In this document: piece after piece, positions 1-6,171 of the stretch
How the letters are laid out: the number at the start of each line of letters is the position of its first letter
How positions within the stretch are numbered: the stretch's first letter is position 1
NCBI GenBank assembly: GCA_947483095.1
Contig: CANKLD010000041.1
Coordinates: forward strand, 1 to 9,676
Direction: 5' to 3'
DNA from: Bacteroidota bacterium
GTDB lineage: Bacteria > Bacteroidota > Bacteroidia > Flavobacteriales > Flavobacteriaceae
DNA length: 9,676 bases
Made by a program: the position numbers and the translations under genes
The notes under the pieces: model-generated
Database searches by the model: none
What the model was told of the DNA's origin: nothing
What the model saw: only the letters and a program-made list of their open reading frames with translations

Positions 1-20
1 AGGATTATTATTTTTTTCAT
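1..20 (-). CDS. Start of next minus-strand gene (partial, 6 codons); possibly a PorT/SprT-like protein
   Basis: Minus-strand ATG at 20-18 followed by codons reading MKKIII and then leaving the window. A Lys-Lys start followed by Ile is the usual beginning of a signal peptide, so an exported or membrane protein is likely. Only 14 bp separate it from the menG stop, and that spacer contains AGGA about 10 bases before the ATG, so it is probably the next gene of the same transcript. From general knowledge of Flavobacterium gene order, the gene after ubiE/menG is often the type IX secretion protein PorT/SprT. That identity is inference from context; six codons cannot show it. Confidence 0.45.
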
Positions 21-34
21 CTTATGATTCCTAA

Positions 35-766
35 TTATTTTTTTGAAGCAGAATAAATGGTGGCAACACCAAATGTTTGTGGCATCGATACAACATCTAT
101 AAACCCAATTTTCTTCAAAATATTGTTTAACGCTTCTCCATAAGGAAAAACAGAAGCCGATTCTGACAAATATTGATAGGCAGAATTGTCTTTTGAGAAT
201 AATTTTCCAATTAAAGGAAGGATATTTTTCGAGTAAAAAGTATAGCCTTGTTTGTAAGGTGTTTTCTCAGGAACCGATGTTTCTAAAATCACAAAAATCC
301 CGTTAGGCTTGAGCACGCGTAGAATTTCTGCCAATCCTTTATCTAATGTTTCAAAATTTCGAACTCCAAAAGCTACGGTGATGGCATCGAAAGTGTTGTC
401 TTCAAAAGGCATATTTTCGGAATCGGCTAAAATCATTTCTATTTTATCAGAAAGTTTTTTAGCCTCAATTTTTTTTCTTCCCACATCAAGCATTCCTGCG
501 GAAATATCCAATCCAATAATTTTTTCAGCACTTGTCGCCGTCATTAATATGGCTAAATCTCCAGTTCCTGTAGCGATATCTAAAACAATTTTTGGATTTT
601 TATCTGAAACCAATTGCAGTACTTTTTTGCGCCACTTAATATCAATTCCAAATGAAATTACGCGGTTCAAACCATCATAATTTCCAGAAATAGTGTCAAA
701 CATTTGTGCTACTTGCTCTTTTTTTCCTAATTCTGAATCTTTATATGGAGTGATATTTTTTGACAT
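35..766 (-). CDS. menG: Demethylmenaquinone methyltransferase (UbiE/MenG)
   Basis: A 243-residue SAM-dependent methyltransferase that converts demethylmenaquinone to menaquinone, the last step of menaquinone synthesis, at the cytoplasmic face of the inner membrane. The UbiE/COQ5 pattern is complete: an N-terminal [12 protein letters not shown] segment (23-34), SAM-binding motif [11 protein letters not shown] (63-72), acidic post-I residue D87 in [13 protein letters not shown] (114-121), FGVRNF (133-138), the ILRVLKPNG strand-turn (148-156) and the family signature [14 protein letters not shown] (195-208). Length is normal. Bacteroidota use menaquinone rather than ubiquinone, so menG describes the role better than the often used name ubiE. 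A -7 box (783-790) sits 16 bp before the ATG, so the gene probably has its own promoter although folA lies 73 bp upstream on the same strand. Confidence 0.96.
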   Translation of the reverse strand: MSKNITPYKDSELGKKEQVAQMFDTISGNYDGLNRVISFGIDIKWRKKVLQLVSDKNPKIVLDIATGTGDLAILMTATSAEKIIGLDISAGMLDVGRKKIEAKKLSDKIEMILADSENMPFEDNTFDAITVAFGVRNFETLDKGLAEILRVLKPNGIFVILETSVPEKTPYKQGYTFYSKNILPLIGKLFSKDNSAYQYLSESASVFPYGEALNNILKKIGFIDVVSMPQTFGVATIYSASKK

Positions 767-782
767 TATTTTTTAATTTGTG

Positions 783-790
783 CAAAGGTA
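783..790 (-). promoter_or_regulatory. Putative -7 box of menG (TACCTTTG)
   Basis: On the minus strand the sequence is TACCTTTG, an exact match to the Bacteroidota -7 consensus TAnnTTTG. Its last base is 16 bp before the menG ATG at 766, which would give a leader of about 12 nt. No TTG is found at a normal -33 spacing, so the call rests on the -7 box and its position. Confidence 0.5.
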
Positions 791-839
791 ACGATTATTT
801 TAATTTTGAAATTTCTTTCAATTCTGAATGGACTAGTTA

Positions 840-1322
840 TTATAATCTAATATAGGTCTGAAAACTGAAATCGTGAGCATGTTTTTCGTCTTTTGGATGA
901 AACTCTTCATTGGTCAGTTTCCATTCTGAAAAATCAATTTCTGGAAAAAAGGCGTCCGCTTCAAAAGTCTCGTTTATATAGGTAAGTTCTATTTTATCTG
1001 TAAACGGAAGTCCCAGTTTATAGATTTCGGCACCACCAATTAAAAAAACATCTTCGTTTTTCGGGCAAATTGCAAAGGCGCCTTCAATGCTGTTCACCAC
1101 AATGCAGCCTTCTGGAAGGTAGTTTTTTTGTCGTGTAATTACTACGTGCGTTCTATTGGGTAATGGTTTTGGAAAACTTTCAAATGTTTTTCTTCCCATT
1201 ATAATATGGTGTCCAGAAGTTAATTCTTTGAAACGTTTAAAGTCATCCGGCAAATGCCAAATAATTTTATTGTCTTTTCCAAGAGCATTGTTTTGCGAAG
1301 TCGCTGCAATTAATATTTTCAT
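840..1322 (-). CDS. folA: Dihydrofolate reductase
   Basis: A 160-residue chromosomal-type dihydrofolate reductase, which reduces dihydrofolate to tetrahydrofolate with NADPH in the cytosol. Numbering follows the E. coli enzyme closely: G15, W22 and the catalytic acid D27 in WHLPDDF; the NADPH-binding MGRKTFES (42-49); substrate-binding R57 in PLPNR; the cofactor-binding Gly-Gly pair G96-G97 in FLIGGAEIY; and T114 in ELTYI, equivalent to E. coli T113. Length matches the family (about 160). It lies 55 bp after thyA on the same strand with no clear promoter or terminator between, so thyA-folA is likely one transcript; FolA recycles the dihydrofolate that ThyA makes. Nothing in the sequence suggests a plasmid-borne trimethoprim-resistance type. 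Confidence 0.97.
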   Translation of the reverse strand: MKILIAATSQNNALGKDNKIIWHLPDDFKRFKELTSGHHIIMGRKTFESFPKPLPNRTHVVITRQKNYLPEGCIVVNSIEGAFAICPKNEDVFLIGGAEIYKLGLPFTDKIELTYINETFEADAFFPEIDFSEWKLTNEEFHPKDEKHAHDFSFQTYIRL

Positions 1323-1377
1323 ATTATTAGAATTATTGACAGTAATCTCAATTTATCATTTTCAAAAGACATCAGTT

Positions 1378-2202
1378 TTAAACCGCTACAGCCCCTCGAA
1401 TTCCAGGATGTGGATCGTATCCTTCAAGATTAAAATCTTCAAATTTGAATTCAAAAATATTTTTAATTTCTGGATTTAATTTCATTTTGGGCAATTCTTT
1501 TACATCTCTTGAAAGTTGTAATTCGACTTGTTCAAAATGATTATTGTAGATGTGTGCATCACCAAAAGTATGGATGAATTCGCCAACTTCTAAATCACAA
1601 ACTTGCGCTATCATCATTGTAAATAAAGCGTAGGAAGCAATATTAAAAGGCACTCCCAAAAAGATATCAGCACTTCTTTGGTACAATTGACACGATAATT
1701 TACCTTCCGAAACATAAAATTGAAAAAAGGCATGACACGGCGGTAGCGCTACTTTTCCGTTGGCTACGTTCTCTGCAAAAGATTTTGTGGTATCTGGCAA
1801 AACACTCGGATTCCACGCCGAAACCAACATTCTACGGCTATTTGGATTGGTTTTTAAAGTGTCAATTAATTCAGTAATTTGATCAATTTCTTCGCTGTTC
1901 CAATTGCGCCATTGGTGTCCATAAACTGGCCCTAAATCGCCTGATTCATTTGCCCATTCATCCCAAATTTTAACGCCATTTTCTTGAAGATATTCAATAT
2001 TTGTTTCGCCTTTTAAAAACCAAAGCAACTCGTGAACAATAGATTTTAGATGTAATTTTTTGGTGGTTACCATCGGAAAACCTTGGCTTAAATCGAATCG
2101 CATTTGATATCCGAAAACACTTTTTGTTCCAGTTCCTGTGCGGTCTCCCTTTTGTGTTCCGTTGTCTAAAACGTGTTTTATTAAGTCTAAATATTGCTTC
2201 AT
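1378..2202 (-). CDS. thyA: Thymidylate synthase
   Basis: A 274-residue classical (folate-type) thymidylate synthase that methylates dUMP to dTMP with methylene-tetrahydrofolate, releasing dihydrofolate. Key sites are intact: phosphate-binding R21 in GDRTGTGT, the R123-R124 pair in [13 protein letters not shown], the catalytic cysteine C156 in [21 protein letters not shown] with R176, S177 and D179, N187 in PFNIASY, H217 and Y219 in GDAHIYNNH, and a C-terminal [11 protein letters not shown] close to the E. coli tail. It is 10 residues longer than E. coli ThyA (264); the extra residues fall in a loop at about 136-150, just before the catalytic Cys. The start at 2202 matches the MKQYL start of E. 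coli ThyA. A degenerate -7 box (TAATTTAG, 2253-2246) lies 43 bp upstream, so a separate promoter from the nuclease gene is possible but weakly supported. Confidence 0.98.
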   Translation of the reverse strand: MKQYLDLIKHVLDNGTQKGDRTGTGTKSVFGYQMRFDLSQGFPMVTTKKLHLKSIVHELLWFLKGETNIEYLQENGVKIWDEWANESGDLGPVYGHQWRNWNSEEIDQITELIDTLKTNPNSRRMLVSAWNPSVLPDTTKSFAENVANGKVALPPCHAFFQFYVSEGKLSCQLYQRSADIFLGVPFNIASYALFTMMIAQVCDLEVGEFIHTFGDAHIYNNHFEQVELQLSRDVKELPKMKLNPEIKNIFEFKFEDFNLEGYDPHPGIRGAVAV

Positions 2203-2286
2203 TCTTGATTTTATTTGGATAGTCTGAATAATCGTTAATCGGTTTCTAAATTACATTTAAACGAATTAATGATTAAACATTTTTTA

Positions 2287-2910
2287 TTATTCTCTTTTTG
2301 ATATTTCGTCTCTAATTTTTGCAGCTTCTCGGTAATCTTCTTTCTCGACAGCATTTTCTAATAATTCAGCCAATTCAGCTAAACTGTTTTTAGAATAGGT
2401 GTTCCCCATAACTACATCGTCCTCTACTCCGAAGGTATTTATATTGGATAAACTTTCGTTAATTTCTTTAGGACTATTTTCATCATCCATTAAATTAGTT
2501 TTCATGTAAATTCCCGCTTTTTCAAGTATATTTTTATAGGTAAAAATTGCCGCGTTGAATCGTAATGCTAAAGCAATTGCATCGGAAGTTCGTGCATCTA
2601 TTATTTCTTCGATTTTATCTCTTTCACAAATAATACTGGAATAAAAAACACCGTCCACTAACTTATGAATAATAACTTGTTTCACAACAATTTCAAATCG
2701 TTCAGCAAAATTTTTGAATAAGTCGTGGGTAAGTGGGCGTGGGGGTTTAATTTCTTTTTCTAAAGCAATTGCAATAGATTGAGCTTCAAATGCACCAATA
2801 ACAATTGGTAGTTTTCGATCACCGTCAACTTCATTCAAAATCAAAGCGTAAGCTCCATTTTGAGTTTGGCTGTATGAAATTCCTTGAATAGTAAGTTTAA
2901 CTAAGCTCAT
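2287..2910 (-). CDS. Bifunctional nuclease (BFN/DUF151) with C-terminal UVR motif
   Basis: A 207-residue cytosolic protein with two modules. Residues 1 to about 135 form the BFN/DNase-RNase domain (old name DUF151). Seen here are the conserved LPIVIGAFEAQSIAIALE stretch (34-51), RPLTHDLF (58-65), and the acidic ARTSDAIALALRF segment (106-118). After a polar, low-complexity linker (about 138-175) comes a UvrB/UvrC (UVR) motif at about 178-205, LAELLENAVEKEDYREAAKIRDE, a helical hairpin used for protein-protein contact in UvrB and UvrC. Family knowledge: some BFN proteins show DNase and RNase activity in vitro, and the domain occurs in plants and many bacteria; the physiological substrate is not known for this group. 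It has its own strong promoter (2916-2947) directly after the etfA terminator, so it is not part of the etf operon. The start at 2910 fits the MSLVKL start usual in Flavobacterium relatives. Confidence 0.9.
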   Translation of the reverse strand: MSLVKLTIQGISYSQTQNGAYALILNEVDGDRKLPIVIGAFEAQSIAIALEKEIKPPRPLTHDLFKNFAERFEIVVKQVIIHKLVDGVFYSSIICERDKIEEIIDARTSDAIALALRFNAAIFTYKNILEKAGIYMKTNLMDDENSPKEINESLSNINTFGVEDDVVMGNTYSKNSLAELAELLENAVEKEDYREAAKIRDEISKRE

Positions 2911-2915
2911 AGATG

Positions 2916-2947
2916 CAAAAGTACAATGTATTAAATAAAGTTACAAA
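2916..2947 (-). promoter_or_regulatory. Promoter of the BFN nuclease gene (TTTG-N20-TACTTTTG)
   Basis: On the minus strand TTTG (2947-2944) is followed after exactly 20 bp by TACTTTTG (2923-2916). Both halves match the Bacteroidota promoter (TTTG, 19-21 bp, TAnnTTTG). It is the only promoter in the window with both boxes. Only 5 bp separate the -7 box from the ATG, which implies an almost leaderless mRNA. Confidence 0.72.
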
Positions 2948-2963
2948 GAAATTTATCTAAAAT

Positions 2964-3003
2964 AAAAAAAGGTTGCCAGAATTAAATAAACTTTAGCAAC
3001 CTT
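2964..3003 (-). terminator. Rho-independent terminator of etfBA
   Basis: On the minus strand an 8-bp stem AAGGTTGC / GCAACCTT (3003-2996 with 2976-2969) encloses a 19-nt loop and runs into seven T residues (2970-2964), the first two of which are also paired. It starts 22 bp after the etfA stop, so it ends the etfB-etfA transcript just before the nuclease promoter. Confidence 0.8.
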
Positions 3004-3025
3004 CTCTATATTTGAAGTCTATATT

Positions 3026-4003
3026 TTAATTATTAGCTTTAAAAGCTTTTAATTTTTCGATTAATTTAGGTACAATTTCAAAAGCGTCTCCAACGATTCC
3101 GTAGTCAGCAACTTTGAAAAACGGAGCTTCGGGATCCGTATTGATTACCACTTTTACTTTTGAAGAATTGATTCCGGCAATGTGTTGAATTGCTCCTGAA
3201 ACTCCAATCGCAATGTACAAATTAGCAGCAACTGGTTTTCCAGTTTGCCCTACGTGTTCTCCGTGAGGACGCCATCCTAAATCAGAAACGGGTTTGGAAC
3301 AAGCGGTTGCTGCCCCTAAAACACCTGCTAATTCTTCGATCATTCCCCAGTTTTCTGGACCTTTTAATCCTCTACCAGCAGAAACTACAATATCGGCATC
3401 GGCGATAGTCACTTTTCCAGAGGCTTTTTCAACTGAAACTACTTTTACACCGAAATCAGCATCGTTAATAATTGGATTGAAATCTTCCTGTGTTAATGTA
3501 GAAGCATTTTCAAAAATACCATACGAATTTTTTGAAATACTTAATACTTTTATAGCGGTAGTAATTTCAGTGGTATTGAATGCTTTGTTTGAAAAAGCGG
3601 TTCTTTTTACTTGAAATGGCGAAATACTTATCGGAAGTCCTACAACATTGGAAGCGAAACCTGCATCTAACGCTACAGAAACTAAAGGTGCCAAATACAA
3701 ACTATCAGTTGTTGACGATAAAACTATAATTTGTGCATTTTCCTTTAGGACCGCTTGTTTGATGACATCGGCGTAGGCTTTTGCTGTAAATCCTGACAAC
3801 TTATCGTTGTTTATTTTCAATACTTTATCGACTCCGTAATTGGACAGTTCAGAAACATCTCCAGCATTTATAGTAATTGCTGTCACCGATGTTCCTAATG
3901 ATTCCGCTACTTTTTTTGCATATGAAGCCAATTCGAATGCTACTTTTTTAAATTTTCCTCCCGAAGCGTCGGGAGCAGATTCTGCGTATATTAATATTGC
4001 CAT
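3026..4003 (-). CDS. etfA: Electron transfer flavoprotein, alpha subunit
   Basis: A 325-residue alpha subunit of the ETF heterodimer, which binds FAD and passes electrons from acyl-CoA and other dehydrogenases toward the quinone pool. The N-terminal half (about 1-190) is the ETF alpha/beta fold, beginning MAILIYAES. The C-terminal FAD domain (about 203-323) is well conserved: SAGRGLKGPENWG with R211, WRPHGEHVGQTGKPVAANLYIA (244-265) with QTGK at 253-256, SGAIQHIAG with H274, N288, and DPEAPFFKVADYGIVGD (290-306). The start was chosen at ATG 4003. The frame stays open upstream to an ATG at 4057, but those 18 extra codons are translated from the AT-rich repeat in the etfB-etfA spacer, and the family normally starts at this MxxLIYAES. 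It follows etfB by 97 bp in one operon. Confidence 0.96.
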   Translation of the reverse strand: MAILIYAESAPDASGGKFKKVAFELASYAKKVAESLGTSVTAITINAGDVSELSNYGVDKVLKINNDKLSGFTAKAYADVIKQAVLKENAQIIVLSSTTDSLYLAPLVSVALDAGFASNVVGLPISISPFQVKRTAFSNKAFNTTEITTAIKVLSISKNSYGIFENASTLTQEDFNPIINDADFGVKVVSVEKASGKVTIADADIVVSAGRGLKGPENWGMIEELAGVLGAATACSKPVSDLGWRPHGEHVGQTGKPVAANLYIAIGVSGAIQHIAGINSSKVKVVINTDPEAPFFKVADYGIVGDAFEIVPKLIEKLKAFKANN

Positions 4004-4012
4004 TTTTTTATA

Positions 4013-4085
4013 TTTTAAATTTTGAATTTTAAATTTTAAATGTTTTTGAAAAGCCAATTCAACATTTATAATTTAAAATTTATAA
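4013..4085. repeat. AT-rich heptamer repeat and long inverted repeat in the etfB-etfA spacer
   Basis: Two structures overlap. First, four heptamers of the form TTTTRAA lie head to tail at 4013-4040 (third letter group: AAA, GAA, AAA, AAA). Second, a 17-nt arm at 4026-4042 is the reverse complement of 4063-4079 at 16 of 17 positions, and pairing can continue outward with interruptions to about 4019/4086. The 20-nt centre (4043-4062) can itself pair TTGAA (4046-4050) with TTCAA (4058-4062). As minus-strand RNA this would be a long AU-rich hairpin between etfB and etfA. It has no U-tract of terminator type beside a GC stem, so it is not called a terminator. Confidence 0.6.
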
Positions 4086-4100
4086 TATTTTTTCTTCTTC

Positions 4101-4847
4101 TTAAATAACTTTCGCCTCGTTGTGTAATAAACTGATTAATTCGTCCAAATTATCGGCGTTTACTAATTTCACCGCTGATTTTGGTGCTGGTTTTTCAAAT
4201 TTTAAAGCTTTCGTTTCTGATGTAGCAGCAACAGGTTCTAAAATAGTAAGTACTTTAGTTCTTGCTGTCATAATGCCTCTCATATTTGGAATACGCAAAT
4301 CTTTTTCTTCAACCAATCCTTTTTGTCCTCCAATAATTAGAGGCAAAGAAGTGGAAACAGTTTCTTTTCCACCATCGATTTCTCTTGATGCTGTTGCAGA
4401 ACTGCCTTCAACGTTAAGACTCACACATGAATTTAGGAAGTTATATCCTAATAATCCTGCTACCATTCCTGGAACCATTCCTCCATTATAATCTAAGGAT
4501 TCTTTTCCAGCGATTATTAAATCGTACCCGCCATTTTTAATGACTTCGGCTAATTGTTTTGCAACAAATAATCCGTCCGTTGGGTTGGTATTCACTCGGA
4601 TTGCCTCGTTAGCGCCTATTGCAAGGGCTTTTCTCAATGTTGGTTCGGTTTCTGGACCACCAACATTTACCACTGTAACTGTTGCTCCTTGTTGTTCTTG
4701 AAACCAAATGGCACGTGTTAAACCAAATTCATCATTTGGATTAATTACAAATTGAACGCCATTGGTGTCAAATTCAGAATCGCCATTGATAAAATTAATT
4801 TTTGAAGTAGTATCAGGTACGTGGCTGATGCAAACTAATATATTCAT
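4101..4847 (-). CDS. etfB: Electron transfer flavoprotein, beta subunit
   Basis: A 248-residue beta subunit of the ETF heterodimer, partner of the alpha subunit encoded next. It shows the ETF-beta pattern: MNILVCISHVPDT at the start, INPNDEFGLTRA (35-46), VNVGGPETEPTLRKALAIGANEAIRV (60-85, the nucleotide-binding region that holds AMP in ordinary ETFs), the IIAGKESLDYNGG segment (111-123), and the beta-subunit signature around 168-197 (LPLIIGGQKGL, then RIPNMRGIMTARTK). Length is normal (about 245-260). First gene of etfBA. A degenerate -7 box (TAATTTAG, 4890-4883) lies 35 bp before the ATG, and a 12-bp palindrome (4915-4926) lies where an upstream operator could be. Sequence alone does not show whether this ETF is ordinary or bifurcating; no partner dehydrogenase gene is adjacent. 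Confidence 0.96.
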   Translation of the reverse strand: MNILVCISHVPDTTSKINFINGDSEFDTNGVQFVINPNDEFGLTRAIWFQEQQGATVTVVNVGGPETEPTLRKALAIGANEAIRVNTNPTDGLFVAKQLAEVIKNGGYDLIIAGKESLDYNGGMVPGMVAGLLGYNFLNSCVSLNVEGSSATASREIDGGKETVSTSLPLIIGGQKGLVEEKDLRIPNMRGIMTARTKVLTILEPVAATSETKALKFEKPAPKSAVKLVNADNLDELISLLHNEAKVI

Positions 4848-4911
4848 TTTTTGTATGATTTAAATGGTGTTTTATTAGGGCACTAAATTACTAATTAATT
4901 TTCATTAATTT

Positions 4912-4929
4912 TACTATGCGCGCATAATA
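4912..4929. promoter_or_regulatory. Palindrome in the etfB-pdhB divergent region, candidate operator
   Basis: TATGCGCGCATA at 4915-4926 is a perfect 12-bp palindrome; two more pairs form outside it after one mismatch, giving an 18-bp imperfect palindrome. It is a GC-rich block in very AT-rich DNA, 67 bp before the etfB start and about 185 bp before pdhB. The loopless symmetry suits a dimeric DNA-binding protein better than an RNA hairpin. No known regulator site is recognised. Confidence 0.35.
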
Positions 4930-4962
4930 TTTTTATAAAAAAATCAATACTATATCGATTTC

Positions 4963-5030
4963 GTAGCCCTGATTGAAGCGGCATCCCCCGCCCTTTGCGG
5001 GGATATAGAGGAAAGCAGGAAATAGCTCCT
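4963..5030 (+). repeat. REP-like structured intergenic element of the Flavobacterium type (possible small RNA)
   Basis: A 68-bp block, much richer in G and C than its surroundings. On the plus strand it can fold as nested stems: AGC (4965-4967) with GCT (5025-5027), CCTG (4968-4971) with CAGG (5016-5019), and a terminal hairpin CCCCGC-CCTTT-GCGGGG (4986-5002) extended by AT/AT after one bulged C. The flanks contain purine-rich internal loops (TTGAAGCGG opposite AGAGGAAAG). From memory, the same halves (AGCCCTGATTGAAGCGGCATCC and GATATAGxGGAAAGCAGG-AATAGCTCCT, with variable hairpin between) recur in intergenic regions of many Flavobacterium genomes; this may be the Rfam Flavo-1 RNA motif, but that match could not be tested here. 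It lies upstream of the presumed pdhB promoter, so it is not in the pdhB leader. Confidence 0.6.
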
Positions 5031-5074
5031 AATAAATTTACATAATTTTATGCAAATAAATGGCAGAAAATTTT

Positions 5075-5082
5075 TATTTTTG
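5075..5082 (+). promoter_or_regulatory. Putative -7 box of pdhB (TATTTTTG)
   Basis: TATTTTTG matches TAnnTTTG exactly and lies 32 bp before the pdhB ATG, giving a leader of roughly 28 nt. There is no good TTG at -33 spacing. The surrounding T-run lowers the value of the match. Confidence 0.45.
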
Positions 5083-5114
5083 CCACAGAAAATTTAAGAA
5101 ACACATATAAATAG

Positions 5115-6098
5115 ATGAGAACTATACAATTTAGAGAAGCCATTTGTGAAGCGATGAGTGAGGAAATGCGTCGTGATGAATCCGTATATTTAATGGGTGA
5201 AGAAGTTGCCGAATACAATGGTGCTTACAAAGCTTCTAAAGGAATGTTAGCGGAATTTGGTGAAAAGCGTGTTATTGATACGCCAATTGCCGAACTTGGT
5301 TTTGCTGGAATCGCTGTTGGTTCTACAATGAATGGTTGTCGTCCAATTGTGGAATACATGACCTTTAATTTCTCATTAGTAGGTATTGACCAAATAATAA
5401 ACAACGCAGCAAAAATGCGTCAAATGTCGGCGGGACAATTTCCAATGCCAATGGTTTTTAGAGGCCCTACAGCATCAGCAGGTCAACTTGGAGCAACGCA
5501 CTCGCAGGCTTTTGAAAGTTGGTTTGCCAATATACCAGGATTAAAAGTGGTAGTTCCATCAACAGTTTATGATGCAAAAGGATTGTTGAAAGCGGCTATT
5601 CGTGATAATGATCCAGTAATTTTCATGGAATCGGAACAAATGTACGGTGATAAAGGAGAAGTTCCTGATGGGGATTATATTATTCCGCTTGGAGTTGCAG
5701 ACATTAAAAGAGAAGGTACAGATGTAACAATTGTTTCTTTTGGAAAAATTATTAAAGAGGCTCATATTGCTGCTGACGAATTAGCAAAAGAAGGAATTTC
5801 TTGTGAAATTATCGATTTGAGAACAGTACGTCCATTGGATTATGATGCAATTTTAACGTCTGTTAGAAAAACTAACAGATTAGTAGTTCTTGAAGAAGCG
5901 TGGCCTTTTGCAAGTGTTGCTTCAGAGATAACCTATATTGTTCAAGAACGTGCATTTGATTTCTTAGATGCTCCAGTTCAAAGAATCACCACGGCTGATA
6001 CTCCTGCGCCGTATTCTCCAACGTTGTTGAAAGAATGGTTGCCAAACGCCTCTGATGTGGTAGCAGCGGTTAAAAAGGTTATGTACAAAAAAAAATAA
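5115..6098 (+). CDS. pdhB: Pyruvate dehydrogenase E1 component, beta subunit
   Basis: A 327-residue E1-beta (transketolase-like Pyr plus C-terminal) subunit of the pyruvate dehydrogenase complex, which with E1-alpha decarboxylates pyruvate using thiamine diphosphate and acetylates the lipoyl arm of E2. Seen here: the N-terminal REAICEAM start, GEEVAEYNGAYK (28-39), DTPIAELGFAG (55-65) with E60, the glutamate that activates the ThDP aminopyrimidine, the MTFNFSLVGIDQIINNAAK stretch (82-100), GATHSQ with H129, and the C-domain DLRTVRPLD (234-242) and VVLEEAW (257-263). Length is typical (about 325). A branched-chain 2-oxoacid E1-beta is the main alternative, but similarity to pyruvate E1-beta is better throughout. 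No pdhA or E2 gene adjoins it; its partner must be encoded elsewhere. It is transcribed divergently from etfBA and probably alone, ending at the hairpin at 6172-6203. Confidence 0.93.
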   Translation: MRTIQFREAICEAMSEEMRRDESVYLMGEEVAEYNGAYKASKGMLAEFGEKRVIDTPIAELGFAGIAVGSTMNGCRPIVEYMTFNFSLVGIDQIINNAAKMRQMSAGQFPMPMVFRGPTASAGQLGATHSQAFESWFANIPGLKVVVPSTVYDAKGLLKAAIRDNDPVIFMESEQMYGDKGEVPDGDYIIPLGVADIKREGTDVTIVSFGKIIKEAHIAADELAKEGISCEIIDLRTVRPLDYDAILTSVRKTNRLVVLEEAWPFASVASEITYIVQERAFDFLDAPVQRITTADTPAPYSPTLLKEWLPNASDVVAAVKKVMYKKK

Positions 6099-6163
6099 AT
6101 TTTTATTAAATAATAAGGTGTTTTCTAAATTAATTTTTAACCCCTTTTGAATAATAAAATTAC

Positions 6164-6171
6164 TATATTTG
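6164..6171 (+). promoter_or_regulatory. Putative -7 box of the DUF5686 gene (TATATTTG)
   Basis: TATATTTG is an exact TAnnTTTG match, 36 bp before the chosen ATG at 6208. The nearest TTG upstream (6147-6149) is only 14 bp away, shorter than the usual spacing. A start about 4 bp downstream (near 6175) would fall inside the left arm of the terminator hairpin that begins at 6172. Confidence 0.45.

Noticed and set aside
309..680. Plus-strand open frame opposite menG
   Set aside because: Antisense shadow of a fully conserved methyltransferase; low-complexity Ser/Ile-rich translation with no recognisable domain.
806..821. Six-bp AT stem with GAAA loop (minus strand) after folA as a terminator
   Set aside because: Stem is all A/T but for one pair and is followed by only a broken T-tract; too weak to call.
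1156..1479. Plus-strand open frame spanning folA start and thyA end
   Set aside because: Overlaps two conserved genes on the other strand and has no family features.
3294..3614. Plus-strand open frame opposite etfA (with others at 3840-4025 and 4120-4491 opposite etfA/etfB)
   Set aside because: Antisense shadows of conserved ETF genes, without start signals or domains.
4004..4057. 18-codon N-terminal extension of EtfA
   Set aside because: Encoded by AT-rich repeat DNA and placed before the conserved MAILIYAES start; treated as spacer.
4848..4960. Riboswitch or T-box in the etfB leader
   Set aside because: Sequence is nearly pure A/T with short direct repeats (ATTAATTTT twice at 4894-4912) and no conserved aptamer core was seen.
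5559..5765. Minus-strand frames inside pdhB and the DUF5686 gene (also 5964-6218, 6424-6621, 7668-7871)
   Set aside because: Shadows of conserved coding sequence; translations are compositionally biased and match nothing recognisable.
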